Shown one piece after another: positions 36,450 to 47,010 of a stretch of 64,000 nucleotides of DNA. Origin of the DNA: Bedellia somnulentella (lineage: Eukaryota; Arthropoda; Insecta; Lepidoptera; Bedelliidae); the NCBI GenBank assembly GCA_963576735.1, contig OY755191.1, positions 7,593,608 to 7,657,607 of the forward strand. Reading direction: 5' to 3'. A model generated the notes under the pieces. That model searched no databases, was not told the origin of the DNA, and saw only the letters and a list, made by a program, of their open reading frames with translations. Position 1 is the first letter of the stretch; each line of letters opens with the position of its first letter. The translations under genes were made by a program, and so were the position numbers.

Positions 36450-36621
36450 GATTAGCTGTGACTTTGATTATCTAAAAAGTTAATGTTGTAAATCATTTGA
36501 GAAAAGTGATTGGCTGTGACTGTGATTATCTAAAAAGTTAATATTGTAAATCATTGGAGAAAAGTGATTAGCTGGCTGTGATTATCTAAAGAATTAATAT
36601 TGTAAATCATTGGAGAAAAAT
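36450..36621. repeat. 58-bp tandem repeat, three copies, in hAT 1
   Basis: Units at 36450, 36508 and 36566 (gattagctgtgactttgatt...catttgagaaaagt; the last is 56 bp) lie between the transposase stop and the right terminus. Repeats in this position can be transposase binding sites; that role is inference. Confidence 0.85.
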
Positions 36622-37235
36622 ATGGAAAGCTTGTTGAGTTTATATTTATTATTATATTAGTTAGATTCTAAAACTGTGTCCTACGTACTATGATTATGAT
36701 TTCTTGTGTCTGTAATTACTTTTGTTATCTCCAAAATTAAGATTAGGAATACTGGAGTCATTGTTATAGGTATAAATAATGCTGTTAGCCAAATTTAATA
36801 AATGTTGATTTTGTAATTAAATGTTTTATTTTTAAAGCTTAACGGTACATTTCCAGACAAAATTTGTCAAGAACATTATTAAGTATCTTGACAGGAAAAA
36901 TGATAAAATACCTAGAAAGTTACTATATGGGAAGTTACTCGGTAATTTTCTCGAATCTTACTCGGTAAATTACTAGAAATATTGGGAAAATAATATTTAA
37001 AGTAAGAAAATATGTTTTGTTAGGATAAAAAGTCGTAAAAATCCTTTTCAAGTGCTTATAATCACAAATAAAATTGAAGACAAAAAATTTTTTTTCGTAT
37101 GTTTCCCTATATTACTATTTTTTGGGAATGTTACAGTAACGTTACTGGGAAAATACTCGCCTAGAGTAAATTACTGGTAACGGCACATCGCTACACACAT
37201 GCACGTCGGATTTGAAAAATTATATCAGTGTTAGA

Positions 37236-37462
37236 TAGCCCGTGAGGTGAGGGAAAACGTCTTGAGTAAACCCACATGGCTGAGTTGTACCTAGTCATGT
37301 GACAGTGTATTCGTACAAAAACGGCCTGCCCCCCTATCACGTGAGTACACTGTCCAAGCAAAATGTGGGTACTCTGAACACCAGATGGCAATGTCACGTA
37401 ATGTTCAGAAGTATTAATACCTCTGCCAACCCCTTCGGTGATATTCGGCGTGAACGTTTATG
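37236..37462 (+). repeat. SINE body fragment
   Basis: ggtgagggaaaacgtcttga, cccacatggctgagttg, gtgacagtgtattcgtacaa and aacaccagatggcaatgtca follow the SINE body order of 2520-2735. The tRNA head is absent. Confidence 0.75.
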
Positions 37463-37663
37463 TTATGTTATAGCCCGGTCGAGGCAGCTTATACAAAATT
37501 TATATCATCTTATAGAACTTGTTAATAAAGAACCATAACCCCTGAAAAAACAGAAAAGAAGAACGTACTTTAGTTTTACTATAATAACTATGGGTGAAAG
37601 TAATTAAGGATGCCTATTTATTTATGATTAGGCGCTAAACAATACAGTTCAAGCGGTCTTTTC

Positions 37664-37738
37664 TACATACATACGTATACTCACGGCCATAAATCCCAAA
37701 AAGGGGTAGCCAGAGCTTTAGAGCTAGAAACTTCTCTC
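37664..37738 (-). repeat. Family A repeat, left piece of a split copy
   Basis: tacatacatacgtatactca, cggccataaatcccaaaaag and gggtagccagagcttt. The copy is interrupted by the TIR element and resumes at 39195. Confidence 0.75.
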
Positions 37739-37739
37739 C

Positions 37740-39193
37740 GGTATGCAAAGTTTTACAAAAGTGATGCTGATTACGAAACCATTTCGAGATATTATGTTTT
37801 TAAACAATATTTTCTTGAAATTAAATCAAATAAAGCTAAAACTTCTGTTATTTTATCAAAAAACTGTAACAGTATTCGACCTTCAATGTTATTTCAAAGA
37901 CATTCGGTTTTGCAGTTTATTAATAAAATATCGAAAATCATAGGTTTGTTTAGTATGATATTGTTACAATTTCATTTGAGATCACAAATTCGTTAAATGT
38001 TTTGCAATCCGTAACATTTTTATTAAACACTAGTGGATCGTCCCAGCTTCGCACGGGTAGCGTTGTTTTTTAAATATCTGAGGTTTCTTTCTTTAGTCAC
38101 TGCTCAAGCATTGTGAAATTCAGCGCAATGTTTTCAATTTATTAAATTTATAGCACTCCCTAAGCAGTGTAGTTTGGTGATTTTTAATGCGCTTTAATTA
38201 ACGGTTCAGTATTTCCGTTTAATAGCAAATTTTGGAATAAATCGCTATGTAGTATTTATAACAATCTAAAAAATAAATCATTACGTGTTGTAGGATGCAA
38301 CTACTGGCGCCATCTAGTATGTTATATGTAAATTAGTAACGATTCGGTTTTGGTCACGGGCGCGATGGCTTATTTTATGCATAATTTCGGTGTTTCTCTA
38401 CCGATTTCTATGATTCTTTTTTTATTGAATAGGTAATAATGTTACCTTTTTCAAATTAGGGATGAGTGAGAGGTTTACAAACGTACGAGTAAACAAATAT
38501 AATCAGAATGTTCCGAACTGCTAAGCTATCAGGAATTACACGTGTTATTGTGAGTCAACCGTAAAAGATAGACATAAACGATTGAGGATTTTTTTTTACA
38601 TAATTTTATGAACAATATTTCTGTCATACATGATTTCTATGTAAGTTTAACCATTAAGGCTGCACACGCGACGGAAGCTTAAAAAATGTAGTAACTTCTC
38701 CCGTTTTCCCAAAATTTCCCAAAATTCCCCTTTACTACTCTGCTGGAAAGTATACAAAAACCTGCCCAGGAGTATGGAGAATAATTGTAACAAGTTTCGT
38801 TAAAATCCGTCGAGTAGTTTTTGTTTCAATAAGGAACATACAAACCGACAGACAGACAGACAGACAAAAATTTTACTGATTGCATTTTTGGCATCAGTAT
38901 CGATCCCTAATCACCACCTGATAGTTATTTTGAAAATATATTTCATGTACAGAATTGACCTCTCTACAGATTTATTATAAGTATAGATTTCGCTTTATTT
39001 GCCTGTCGCTACGTGATTTTGTCAATAGATGACGTCATTAAGTACAAAAGTTGAACAATCTTTAAAAAAAATAAATTTAAACTTTAGAATTACTCATTTT
39101 AAATGAAAAATATTCAAATTAGTCTATTATTTTTATGTTTGCTATCGAATAAAAATATTTAATAAATACAAAAAAAAAACTTTGCATACCGAA
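37740..39193. mobile_element. Non-autonomous TIR element (copy A) with a nested insertion
   Basis: Starts CGGTATGCAAAGTTTT and ends with the exact inverse (aaaactttgcataccg). Interior sequence matches 53882-54363 on both sides of the nested element C (38030-38988), leaving about 495 bp of its own. No coding capacity. It split a family A repeat. Target duplication not clear. Confidence 0.8.
38030..38988 (+). mobile_element. Non-autonomous retroelement C, forward copy
   Basis: Runs from cactagtggatcgtcccagc to ttattataagtatag, carries a (GACA)n run near 38856-38874, and matches 28303-29217 in reverse. It breaks the TIR element A exactly where copy B (54160) is continuous. Confidence 0.82.
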
Positions 39194-39194
39194 T

Positions 39195-39330
39195 TGAAAG
39201 TTGATAAAGCCATCACCACAAAAACACTTTAAAAATCCCTATACTTTTAGTCGCCTCTTACCACTCCTGTGTACCCACAGGTGTGTTCTACCGAAAGAAG
39301 CAGTGACATTCTAAGCCGGTACTACACCTT
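39195..39330 (-). repeat. Family A repeat, right piece of the split copy
   Basis: gataaagccatcaccacaaa, tagtcgcctcttaccactcc and cattctaagccggtactaca complete the copy begun at 37664. Confidence 0.7.
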
Positions 39331-39603
39331 TATAGTGGAGGAAATTCACGTTTCAATACCGATTTATTTTAGTAATATTATGGTGCAACTTAAGGTTATT
39401 TATTGGTTTCAGGCCACCTATGTCAGTTACATAGATATGCTTCCATAACAATACTTTCCTATGAAAGTAAAACATATCCTTTTTCCTTTTCAGTTATTAT
39501 ATTATATAAAACTTCATTTTACCATGTATTTTTTGGCTACAATAATTTAGAATCCATATTTCTTCTATCCATCAAAATAGTGTCGATTATACTCAACTCA
39601 AAA

Positions 39604-40560
39604 GTTCACGCCGTATATATCCGAAGGGGTTGGCAACTATCAACTTTTACACCACAACTTTCACGAATCACATCATTCCTCACACGATCACATAACCTTA
39701 CATTACAAACTTTTCTGAGGGATCTCATTTCTACTGCACTCACTCTGCTTTCATGCTTCTTCTGCCACACCCAACATTCACTGCCATACATAAGCGTAGA
39801 AACGAGGACAGCATCATGCACAGCCATTCGGGCCTTTTCGGACACCGATTGACTAGACATGAGACTATCCAGTGCTCCATTTACAGCATTACCCTTTTTT
39901 ACTCTTCTGTCAATGTCTTCATCAATTTCCATCCCTAGTAAACAAACTTCCCAGATATACGAACTCTTTCACTTGTTCCACTTTCTTACCATTGATCTCA
40001 TGTACATGTAAAGCTCGTATATAACTTATTACGTCAACCATTCCTACTCATGTTTCTTGTAAATAAATGCATTTTATTTTATTTTTATTTTTATCTCAAT
40101 CACGCATTCAGTCATATGCTCCTCTCTCTCAAAAACCATGGTTTTGGTTTTATCCACATTCACTCTCATTGCTTTTCTTTCAAACGACGCACGTGCAATA
40201 TTCATCATCTCTTGCAACTCTTCAACCGACGATGCAAGTAACACTTGATCATCAGCATATAAGAGGCAATTGATGACGAATCCACCCATTCTCAGTCCAT
40301 AATCACTTTCACGCAACTCTATCAGACAGTCATCCATGAACAAATTGAAGAGCCACGGAGAAGCTACACATCCCTGTCGGACACCCCTAGAGATACCGAA
40401 CCAGTCTGTGTTTTCCCCGTTTATTCTTACACATTACATACCTCATAGAGTGATACCAATGCATGTATAAGTTGACTCCCCAAACCGAACTTGGATAACA
40501 CCTCCCATAAACACTTTCTTACCACCCTATCATAAAGTTGGCGTGCCAAGCCGAACTTGG
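39604..40560 (-). pseudogene. RTE LINE fragment (RT palm and thumb), rearranged
   Basis: Same family as 18086-20869. 40343-40550 and 40074-40343 encode the palm with an intact LLYADDQVLLASS box. 39606-39932 encodes the thumb (CWVWQKKHESRV, NVRLCDRVRN). About 39995-40095 is a short A/T-tailed insertion bounded by ATCTCA on both sides. The left border at 39604-39635 is joined to a piece of SINE tail (gttcacgccg...ggggttggc). Not coding-competent. Confidence 0.78.
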
Positions 40561-40791
40561 ATAACACATATATTTTTAAAATCCGATAACCAAATCAAAA
40601 GTGAGTTCCCATACATACAGAAAATACGTCTTGAATTGATTATTAGTTGAACTGCTCAGCTATTAATCGCTTAAGAATATAAGAAAAACGTATACTACCC
40701 TTACAATACGTAACTCGAAACTCCACCAACTCCACCTTTGATTGACAGTTGGAGAATTTCAGACCGACATTTTATTTGAGTAAAATTCCTT

Positions 40792-40974
40792 TCATACATA
40801 CATACGTATAGTCACGGCCACACATTTTTGGAAGTGGTAGCCAGAGCTTCAGAACAGGAAATTCCTCAGCCACCTTTGGAAATTGAGTGGGAAAAAGATT
40901 GCAAAATAAAGGTTGTTGTTGATGCGTAATCGTATCACTCAAACACTACTTAAAATGCTCATATACCCTTAGTC
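40792..40974 (-). repeat. Family A repeat, left piece of a split copy
   Basis: catacatacatacgtatagt, gtggtagccagagcttcaga and aaagattgcaaaataaaggt up to the hAT 2 target duplication. The rest of this copy is at 44005-44075. Confidence 0.75.
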
Positions 40975-43705
40975 TAGGGTTGCCATAAAAGCCTGAGTGC
41001 TGACCGGGACATGTGGCTAAAAATATTCAATGGGTAAGCGACTTATCGCCACAATCGAAAATTATTGGTTCAGACCCTACCTACTTTCTATACAGAAAGC
41101 TTTAAGAAAAAGCGCGATTAGCGTAGCGTAGTGGCGATCAGCAGCTTTCACGCTGTATAGGAGAAGAATAAAAAACACATTGGTTTTAATCTTCTAAATA
41201 AAATTTTAATTAATCATCTTCTTTTAAAACTACAATACAATTAGGTAAGTATGACATTAATTATTATATTTTTCAGCTTTCTTTACCTTAATCAACAATT
41301 CTGGTTTGCTCATAACATACTTATGAAACTCTGAACAGGTCATTTTGTAATTGTATTTGCATTGAATTATGCTTTCGACTGTTTCGACATGAAGGCGATT
41401 GCGTTCTTTAGTCCATTGCGCAGTTATTAAAGAAAACACTCTTTCCACATTTGCATTATGACCCGGGATAGCATATAAATATTGGCACATCAAAATTAAA
41501 GTCTTTTTCCTTTCTAATGCATCTGTTTCTTTAAAAAAGGTTAGCCATTTTTGGTGCATGTCTTTTCCGTTCCAAGAATCATTATCTCTTCTTTGTTCTA
41601 CAAAAGTTTTGAGGTATGTTATTTCTTCAAAAGCACTGTCAGAAATAGTTATTCCCTTTTCTTGTAAATAATTTACTGTCTTAAGAACATCCTGCCATTC
41701 CGGTGGACCAGCAAGAGACATCCATTCAAATACATCGTATTTTGTTAGAGGTTGACTCCACTGTTGTAAGTATTCCAAATCTGTTGTATAATATTTGTTT
41801 ATTTCTTCATCAAATATCTTGATTAAATTGGAATGCTGAGAATTTTTTGATAATTTATCATACTCAGTTTTAGTTTGGAATCCCATAAATTTTGCTGCAG
41901 CACGCTCTGACAGTGTTCTTTCAAGACTGTTTAAGAGTTTTTTAACTTCAACAATAGTTATATTTGACTTCTCTATTTTTTTTATTTGTTTCTCAAATAA
42001 AAATGATTGGCTTTGTAAAAATAGAAAATAAACTTGTGACAATGGATGGTTAAAGAAATCAACTAACGTTTTGGGTGGTCTGTTTTCAGCCAAAAAAAAA
42101 TCTTTTAATGGTTCCCACAGTTTCAGAATACGTTCTATCGCCGGCAACAATGACAACCACCGAGATCTTGTGTGGGATTGTAAATTAGCGTGAATGACAT
42201 CAGCTGCCTCACAAAAAGATTTAAGACGTTCATTACGTACTGTAAATATTGAAAAGTATTTATAAATCTTGAGCACTACTGACTCCACATCAACGGAAAA
42301 TACGTCAGCAGATGTTGATGCTGCATTATGTAGGATGTGAGCAGGACAACCAATTCCTTCAATATCTTTCGAGAGCTTAGATTTCAATTTGAAATAAACA
42401 TTGTTCGTGCCTTGCCTCTCTCGTCCACCAAAATTCGTGTTGGTGTTATCAGCGCTATACGCGATTAACTTTTCCAATGGAATATTTAAGTTACTTAGTG
42501 TATTAATGCAGAAAGAAACAATTGTGTCTGAGGTTTCGTTTTCCAAAGAGTCCAATTTTATCAATTTAAGCTGCATACCATCGGTTTCCGAAAAGTACTG
42601 AATTAGGAGAGGAAATAACTTCTCAGCGTTATGATTGCTTGCATCAGTTAAAATTCCGTAAAAAGATATAATATTTAGTTCTTCTTTAGTTATTTGAACA
42701 GAATGTGGTGCCAATATGTTTTTTATTATTGCTGTAGCTTTGGTTCGTGCAGTTGACTGTTTTGCAGCAATTTTAGAATCAGGATACAAAATAGAGTTTA
42801 GTTTAGTGTTGCAGTCCAGTGAATTAAAAGATTGATGGTGATTAATAACTTTGTAAGCCGTTGTCAATTCTGCCGCACATACTAAAGTATCTTCTGGTGT
42901 GTTTTCTCTCACCATAAACGAGGAAATATCTCGTGAAGTAGAAGCTATCGATGTTTTTGATTTGTGTCCATTAGATTTAATGTGGTCCTGTATTGAAGTT
43001 TTACCACTATGGCTCACGGAAATAAATAAATTACAAATTGTGCATTGCGCTTCAAACTCATTTCTCCCTTTCTTTATAAATGACCACTCTTTTGTGTAGT
43101 CATCTGAGAAATGACACTTACGCTTTGGCATTTTAAACTACGTTTTGATAATACTAATGAACAACAACACAACTCAACGCGAACAATAATTGGTGCAAAC
43201 TAAGTCAAACACGAGAGCGAGGCAGGCAACGAAGTGAACGGGGGAGGGGGCGGTCGCGGGCGCACGCTTCTTGTCAAACGGTCATGTCATGTCATTTGTG
43301 GCAGTGGCGTGGCACTGCCGCGCTCACACGTAAATAACCACTCGCCGGGCACCCTCGCTCCGGCCGATTCGCGCGCTGGGTAATTCTACCTTTATTATCT
43401 CGAATCCTATATTATCGATCCCCGCTGAGGGCAACATTTATGTGATGAGCATAAATGGTGTTTCTTAGTCTTGGATGTTATTTATATGTGTATTGTATAA
43501 TATTAAATATATCGTTAAGTTAGTATGCCATAATACAAGCCTTGCTTAGTTTGGGGCTAACTTGATCTGTGTCATATGTCCGTATATATTTATTTATTTT
43601 ATTTATCTGCAATACCGGGACATTTTATAGGCTAACCGGGACGACCGGGACAGAAGAGTCAAACCGGTGACATGTCCCGGTGTACCGGGACGAATGGCAA
43701 CCCTA
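40975..43705 (-). mobile_element. Full-length hAT transposon 2
   Basis: Perfect 8-bp target duplication CCTTAGTC at 40967-40974 and 43706-43713. Terminal inverted repeats are TAGGGTTGCCAT at both ends. 2731 bp with one uninterrupted transposase frame on minus. A very CpG-rich block at about 43200-43390 lies just upstream of the start codon and probably holds the promoter. Near-terminal ACCGGGACATGT occurs at both ends. Confidence 0.92.
41257..43131 (-). CDS. hAT transposase, intact (624 residues)
   Basis: Single exon from Met at 43131. The N-terminal BED-like finger has C30, C33, H50 and H56. The core contains FYGILTDASNHNAEKLFPLL (an Asp of the RNase-H-like fold), AYSADNTNTNFGG, GCPAHILHNAA and HTRSRWLSLLPAIERIL. 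The C-terminal dimerisation region reads GHNANVERVFSLITAQWTKE near residue 580. It differs clearly from the hAT 1 protein, so these are two hAT lineages. No stop or frameshift. Host co-option is possible in principle but unlikely given the perfect flanking duplication. Confidence 0.9.
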   Translation of the reverse strand: MPKRKCHFSDDYTKEWSFIKKGRNEFEAQCTICNLFISVSHSGKTSIQDHIKSNGHKSKTSIASTSRDISSFMVRENTPEDTLVCAAELTTAYKVINHHQSFNSLDCNTKLNSILYPDSKIAAKQSTARTKATAIIKNILAPHSVQITKEELNIISFYGILTDASNHNAEKLFPLLIQYFSETDGMQLKLIKLDSLENETSDTIVSFCINTLSNLNIPLEKLIAYSADNTNTNFGGRERQGTNNVYFKLKSKLSKDIEGIGCPAHILHNAASTSADVFSVDVESVVLKIYKYFSIFTVRNERLKSFCEAADVIHANLQSHTRSRWLSLLPAIERILKLWEPLKDFFLAENRPPKTLVDFFNHPLSQVYFLFLQSQSFLFEKQIKKIEKSNITIVEVKKLLNSLERTLSERAAAKFMGFQTKTEYDKLSKNSQHSNLIKIFDEEINKYYTTDLEYLQQWSQPLTKYDVFEWMSLAGPPEWQDVLKTVNYLQEKGITISDSAFEEITYLKTFVEQRRDNDSWNGKDMHQKWLTFFKETDALERKKTLILMCQYLYAIPGHNANVERVFSLITAQWTKERNRLHVETVESIIQCKYNYKMTCSEFHKYVMSKPELLIKVKKAEKYNN

Positions 43706-43713
43706 CCTTAGTC

Positions 43714-44004
43714 ACTGTGTTGTCACTCTACAATGGTACTGACTGAAAATCAGTGTTGGGAGTCAAACGATTTACAACGTAATGCTGAGTCAGTACCAAT
43801 TCGCTGTTGCAGTGGCGCAAAGGACTTAGAATAAGTATTAATTATTTTGTTTTTGTTAAGTTGTTTGTTTTCCTCTTTTTTTCATATTTAATATTGTGTT
43901 AATTTTAAGTTATTTTAATAGTTATTATGTATATTATTACTTTTTGTTTGTATGTTTTTTGTGCCACACATGGCGAATAAACGTCTTTCTTCTTCTTCTT
44001 CTTC
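43714..44004 (+). mobile_element. Short retroelement 3' end with (CTT)n tail
   Basis: Ends ggcgaataaacgtctttctt followed by (CTT)n at 43988-44004, with an AATAAA just before. It separates the two pieces of a family A repeat, and TAGTC occurs on both sides (43709-43713 and 44005-44009), a likely short target duplication. No protein recognised. Confidence 0.6.
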
Positions 44005-44075
44005 TAGTCGCCTCTTACAAACATTCACAGAAAGAAATGGGGTACAGCTTTTCTAGACCGACACTACATAGGTAA
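44005..44075 (-). repeat. Family A repeat, right piece of the split copy
   Basis: tagtcgcctcttacaaacat, aagaaatggggtacagcttt and agaccgacactacata complete the copy begun at 40792. Confidence 0.7.
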
Positions 44076-44346
44076 AATTCCTGTCAAAATGCTTAAATGT
44101 GTAGTCAGCGGATGAAAAAAGCAATCTGACGCAATAAAATCACTTTTCACCAGTAATTAAAAATCAAAATACTGAGATCTATCTCACTTATAAACATTCA
44201 ATCTTCAAATTAGCATCATCTAACTGTTACCCATTATTAGTCTAGCCTAGAGTTTACATTACGAGTCTAAATTACTACCCATATAACGCCGCGGCGGATT
44301 CATAGTTTAATTAATAAAGAATAAATAAAGGAAAGAAAAATTTCGA

Positions 44347-44419
44347 CACAGGCGGGATTCGAACCCGCGACCTCGGGTATACGCCCCCGTCGCTCTTGCC
44401 AATTGAGTTACCGTGTCAA
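44347..44419 (-). repeat. tRNA-like sequence with degenerate anticodon arm
   Basis: The minus strand folds with a 7-bp acceptor (GACACGG with CTGTGTC, one G-T), a D arm and a perfect T arm GCGGGTTCGAATCCCGC. The anticodon stem has only four pairs around an eight-base loop lacking U33 in register. Therefore a tRNA pseudogene or SINE head rather than a working tRNA. It lies directly downstream of the 3' end of the LINE at 44430-48173. Confidence 0.6.
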
Positions 44420-44699
44420 TGGCTGCCAGCGCGACATTCTTCTATCCTTTATTTCTTTTACACGTTTTAGTAGTGTTTGCGTTTCCTACCTCCGAATTTT
44501 TAATTCAAATTCAAATTATTTAGACACGGTACATTTGATAACACAACACAATTAAATAATTTTAGTTTCACATGTCTAACCTTTGCATGCATGCAAATTC
44601 ATAACATAATTAAAATAATTATATAATTTAAAATTTATTACCTAATGTATAATTAATAATTTAATATCATATTAATATCAAAATATCGTTCATTAATGA

Positions 44700-46874
44700 T
44701 TACACAACACTATTAAAAAATTCCTTCATATCATAAAAGCAGCTTTGAACCAACCACTCTTTTAGTTTATACTTTAAACGATTTAATTGACAGCTCTTCA
44801 AGTCATCTGGGATGTTATTAAAAATTTTAGTGAGCATCACTCGACAACATTTATTTCCCAAACTTGAATGTGAAAATGGCACTTCAATATTGTGCGGATA
44901 TTTCTGCCGTAGTCTACTTCCCTCCTGATACATGGCTTTAAAACTTGAAATATTTTGTCGTACATATAAACATGATTCATATATATATATGGAAGTTAAT
45001 GTCATTAGTTTTAATTCTTTAAAATAAGGTCTACATGACTCTTGTGGGTCTATACCACAAATAGCACGTATGCATCGCTTTTGTAAAACAAATAGTTTGG
45101 GTATGTGAACAGAATTACCCCACACGATTATTCCGTACCTCAGGGCCGCTGCAACGTATCCATGGTATGCAACTAATGCTGTTTGGCGATTTACAGACAC
45201 AGCTAAGTTATATAATACATATACAAATCTGTTAATTTTATTAAAAACATGTTCTATTTGTGGTTTCCATGTTAATTGCGAATCTATATTAATACCTAAA
45301 AAAGTCACTACATTCGTTTCACGAATTTGTTGCCCCTCATATTCAATTTTGAGATTTGGTAAATAATTAACTCTATTATTAAAGGGTATGAAGCAGGTTT
45401 TGTCTAAATTACAAGTTAAATTATTATATCGCATCCATTGTATTATCGAGTCAAGTGTTGCATTGATGTCATGTTCAAATTGAATGTCAGGATCTAATCT
45501 TAAAACTATAGAAATATCGTCAGCAAATATTGTGCATGAATGCCTTGTCGCGTTTGGGAGGTCATTAATGTATATTAAAAACAATAGGGGCCCTAAGACA
45601 CTACCTTGAGGAATTCCCACTGGATTATGCTCTAAATTTGATTTATATTGCGTAATTTCAGACGCTTGATTTAATTTTTCCGTTTCTACATATTGATATC
45701 GGTTTTCTAAATACGTGTCTATTAAATTAAGCGCTGGTCCTCTTATACCATACTTTTCACATTTTAATAATAATATAGATTTCTCTACATTTTCAAACGC
45801 TTTTTTCATGTCAAAGAGAAGACCAACTGTAGGGATTTTTTTGTCAATATTTTCACATACCGTGCTAACTAATTCGACACAAGCAGATGTTGTGGACTTT
45901 CCCTTTTGAAACCCATGTTGTTCTTTTCTTATCACATTATATTTGTTAAAATACTGTGTTATCCTACTATAAATCAGCTTTTCTATTAATTTAGATAGAA
46001 CCGAAATTAATGTTATTGGGCGATATTTACTTATGTCTTCAGGATCATCTTTTTTAAATAATGGTTTAATCACAGAAACTTTTAGACAACTTGGGAAAAT
46101 ACCTTGTTCGAAACATTTATTAACTAATTTTTCCAATACTAGCGTCAGGTGTTGTGCACTAGATTTAAATGTCTTTGTACTAAACTCATCGTAGCCAGTC
46201 GAGTTCGTATTTTTTAAAAGTAATATGGACTTTAGTATTTCCGATTGATCACAGGGTGTAAGAAAAATACTAGTTAATTGGACCTTAATATGTTTTGTAG
46301 CCGCTCTGTAATTAATGTTGCTGGCATTTTGAGATCTAGAAGATATGAAGTAGGTGTTAAATGCAGAGGCTATTTCGTTTGGGTCACTCGTTACTCTACC
46401 GCCTAAGTTTAATTGTCCAATTCCTTTACGAGGCGAAGAACAAGTATGTTTGTTCTGTATTAAATTCCAAGCGGCTCTACATTTGTTACTTGAATTTTCA
46501 ATGTACTTTAAGTTTTTCTGCTTCTGTAATTTATTTATGCAGGATCTAAGTAAGCTATTATATCTTTTAAATTTTACTTTGTTTTCATAAGTATTTTGTT
46601 TATAATATTTTAATCTAAGATTCCTTTTTGTATGACATGATCTTTTTATTCCTTTAGTTATCCAATGAGACCGTTTACTGTTTTTGTTATTTACTTTAAT
46701 TTTTATCACAGGAAAACAAAGATTGTAGAAAAGTAATAAAGTGTCATGAAATTGTTTAAATGCATATTCAATATTGCTTTCATGATAGATGTCCTTCCAG
46801 GGTAGATTTTCTAAACATTCATTAAATTTTCTTAAATTATCCTTATCATAGTCCCTTTTGAAATGTACCAGCAT
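44700..46874 (-). pseudogene. LINE reverse transcriptase, long frame, upstream endonuclease out of frame
   Basis: A 724-codon frame. RT blocks in order: KYRPITLISVLSKLIEKLI (about 284-302), HGFQKGKSTTSACVELVST (about 320-338), LLFDMKKAFENVEKSILLL (352-370), GIPQGSVLGPLLFLIYINDL (420-439), and the catalytic TIFADDISIVL with FADD at 450-453. The thumb and C-terminal region follow (CIRAICGIDPQESCRPYF). The catalytic Asp residues are present. The frame is separated from the endonuclease by an indel in an AAAAGGG run near 46855, so the element cannot make a full polyprotein. Confidence 0.85.
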
Positions 46875-47010
46875 TGTAACATTTTAGGTTTATGTAAAAT
46901 AGGTATACTTAGTATTTGGGCAGTTTCGTGATCGGAAATTCCTAGCTCTGCAATTTTAGGAATTGCATTCGTAATGTTACTTATTAGATGATCTATGCAA
47001 GCGTTACGAC

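Larger units (their letters stand above)
33538..37193 (+). mobile_element. Full-length hAT transposon 1
   Basis: Perfect 8-bp target duplication CACACATG at 33530-33537 and 37194-37201. Ends TAGTGATGTGCCGCTACCA and its near-exact inverse (tggtaacggcacatcgcta) are terminal inverted repeats. 3656 bp, with a two-exon transposase, a CpG-rich block before the start codon (33685-33790) and a tandem repeat near the right end. Termini, duplication and coding frames are all preserved, so the copy looks young. Confidence 0.92.

Noticed and set aside
33830..43131. The two hAT proteins as domesticated host genes
   Set aside because: Both lie inside complete elements with TIRs and perfect 8-bp target duplications, which a long-domesticated gene would have lost.
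44347..44419. Functional tRNA gene
   Set aside because: The anticodon stem has four pairs around an eight-base loop and U33 is missing, so no anticodon can be assigned.
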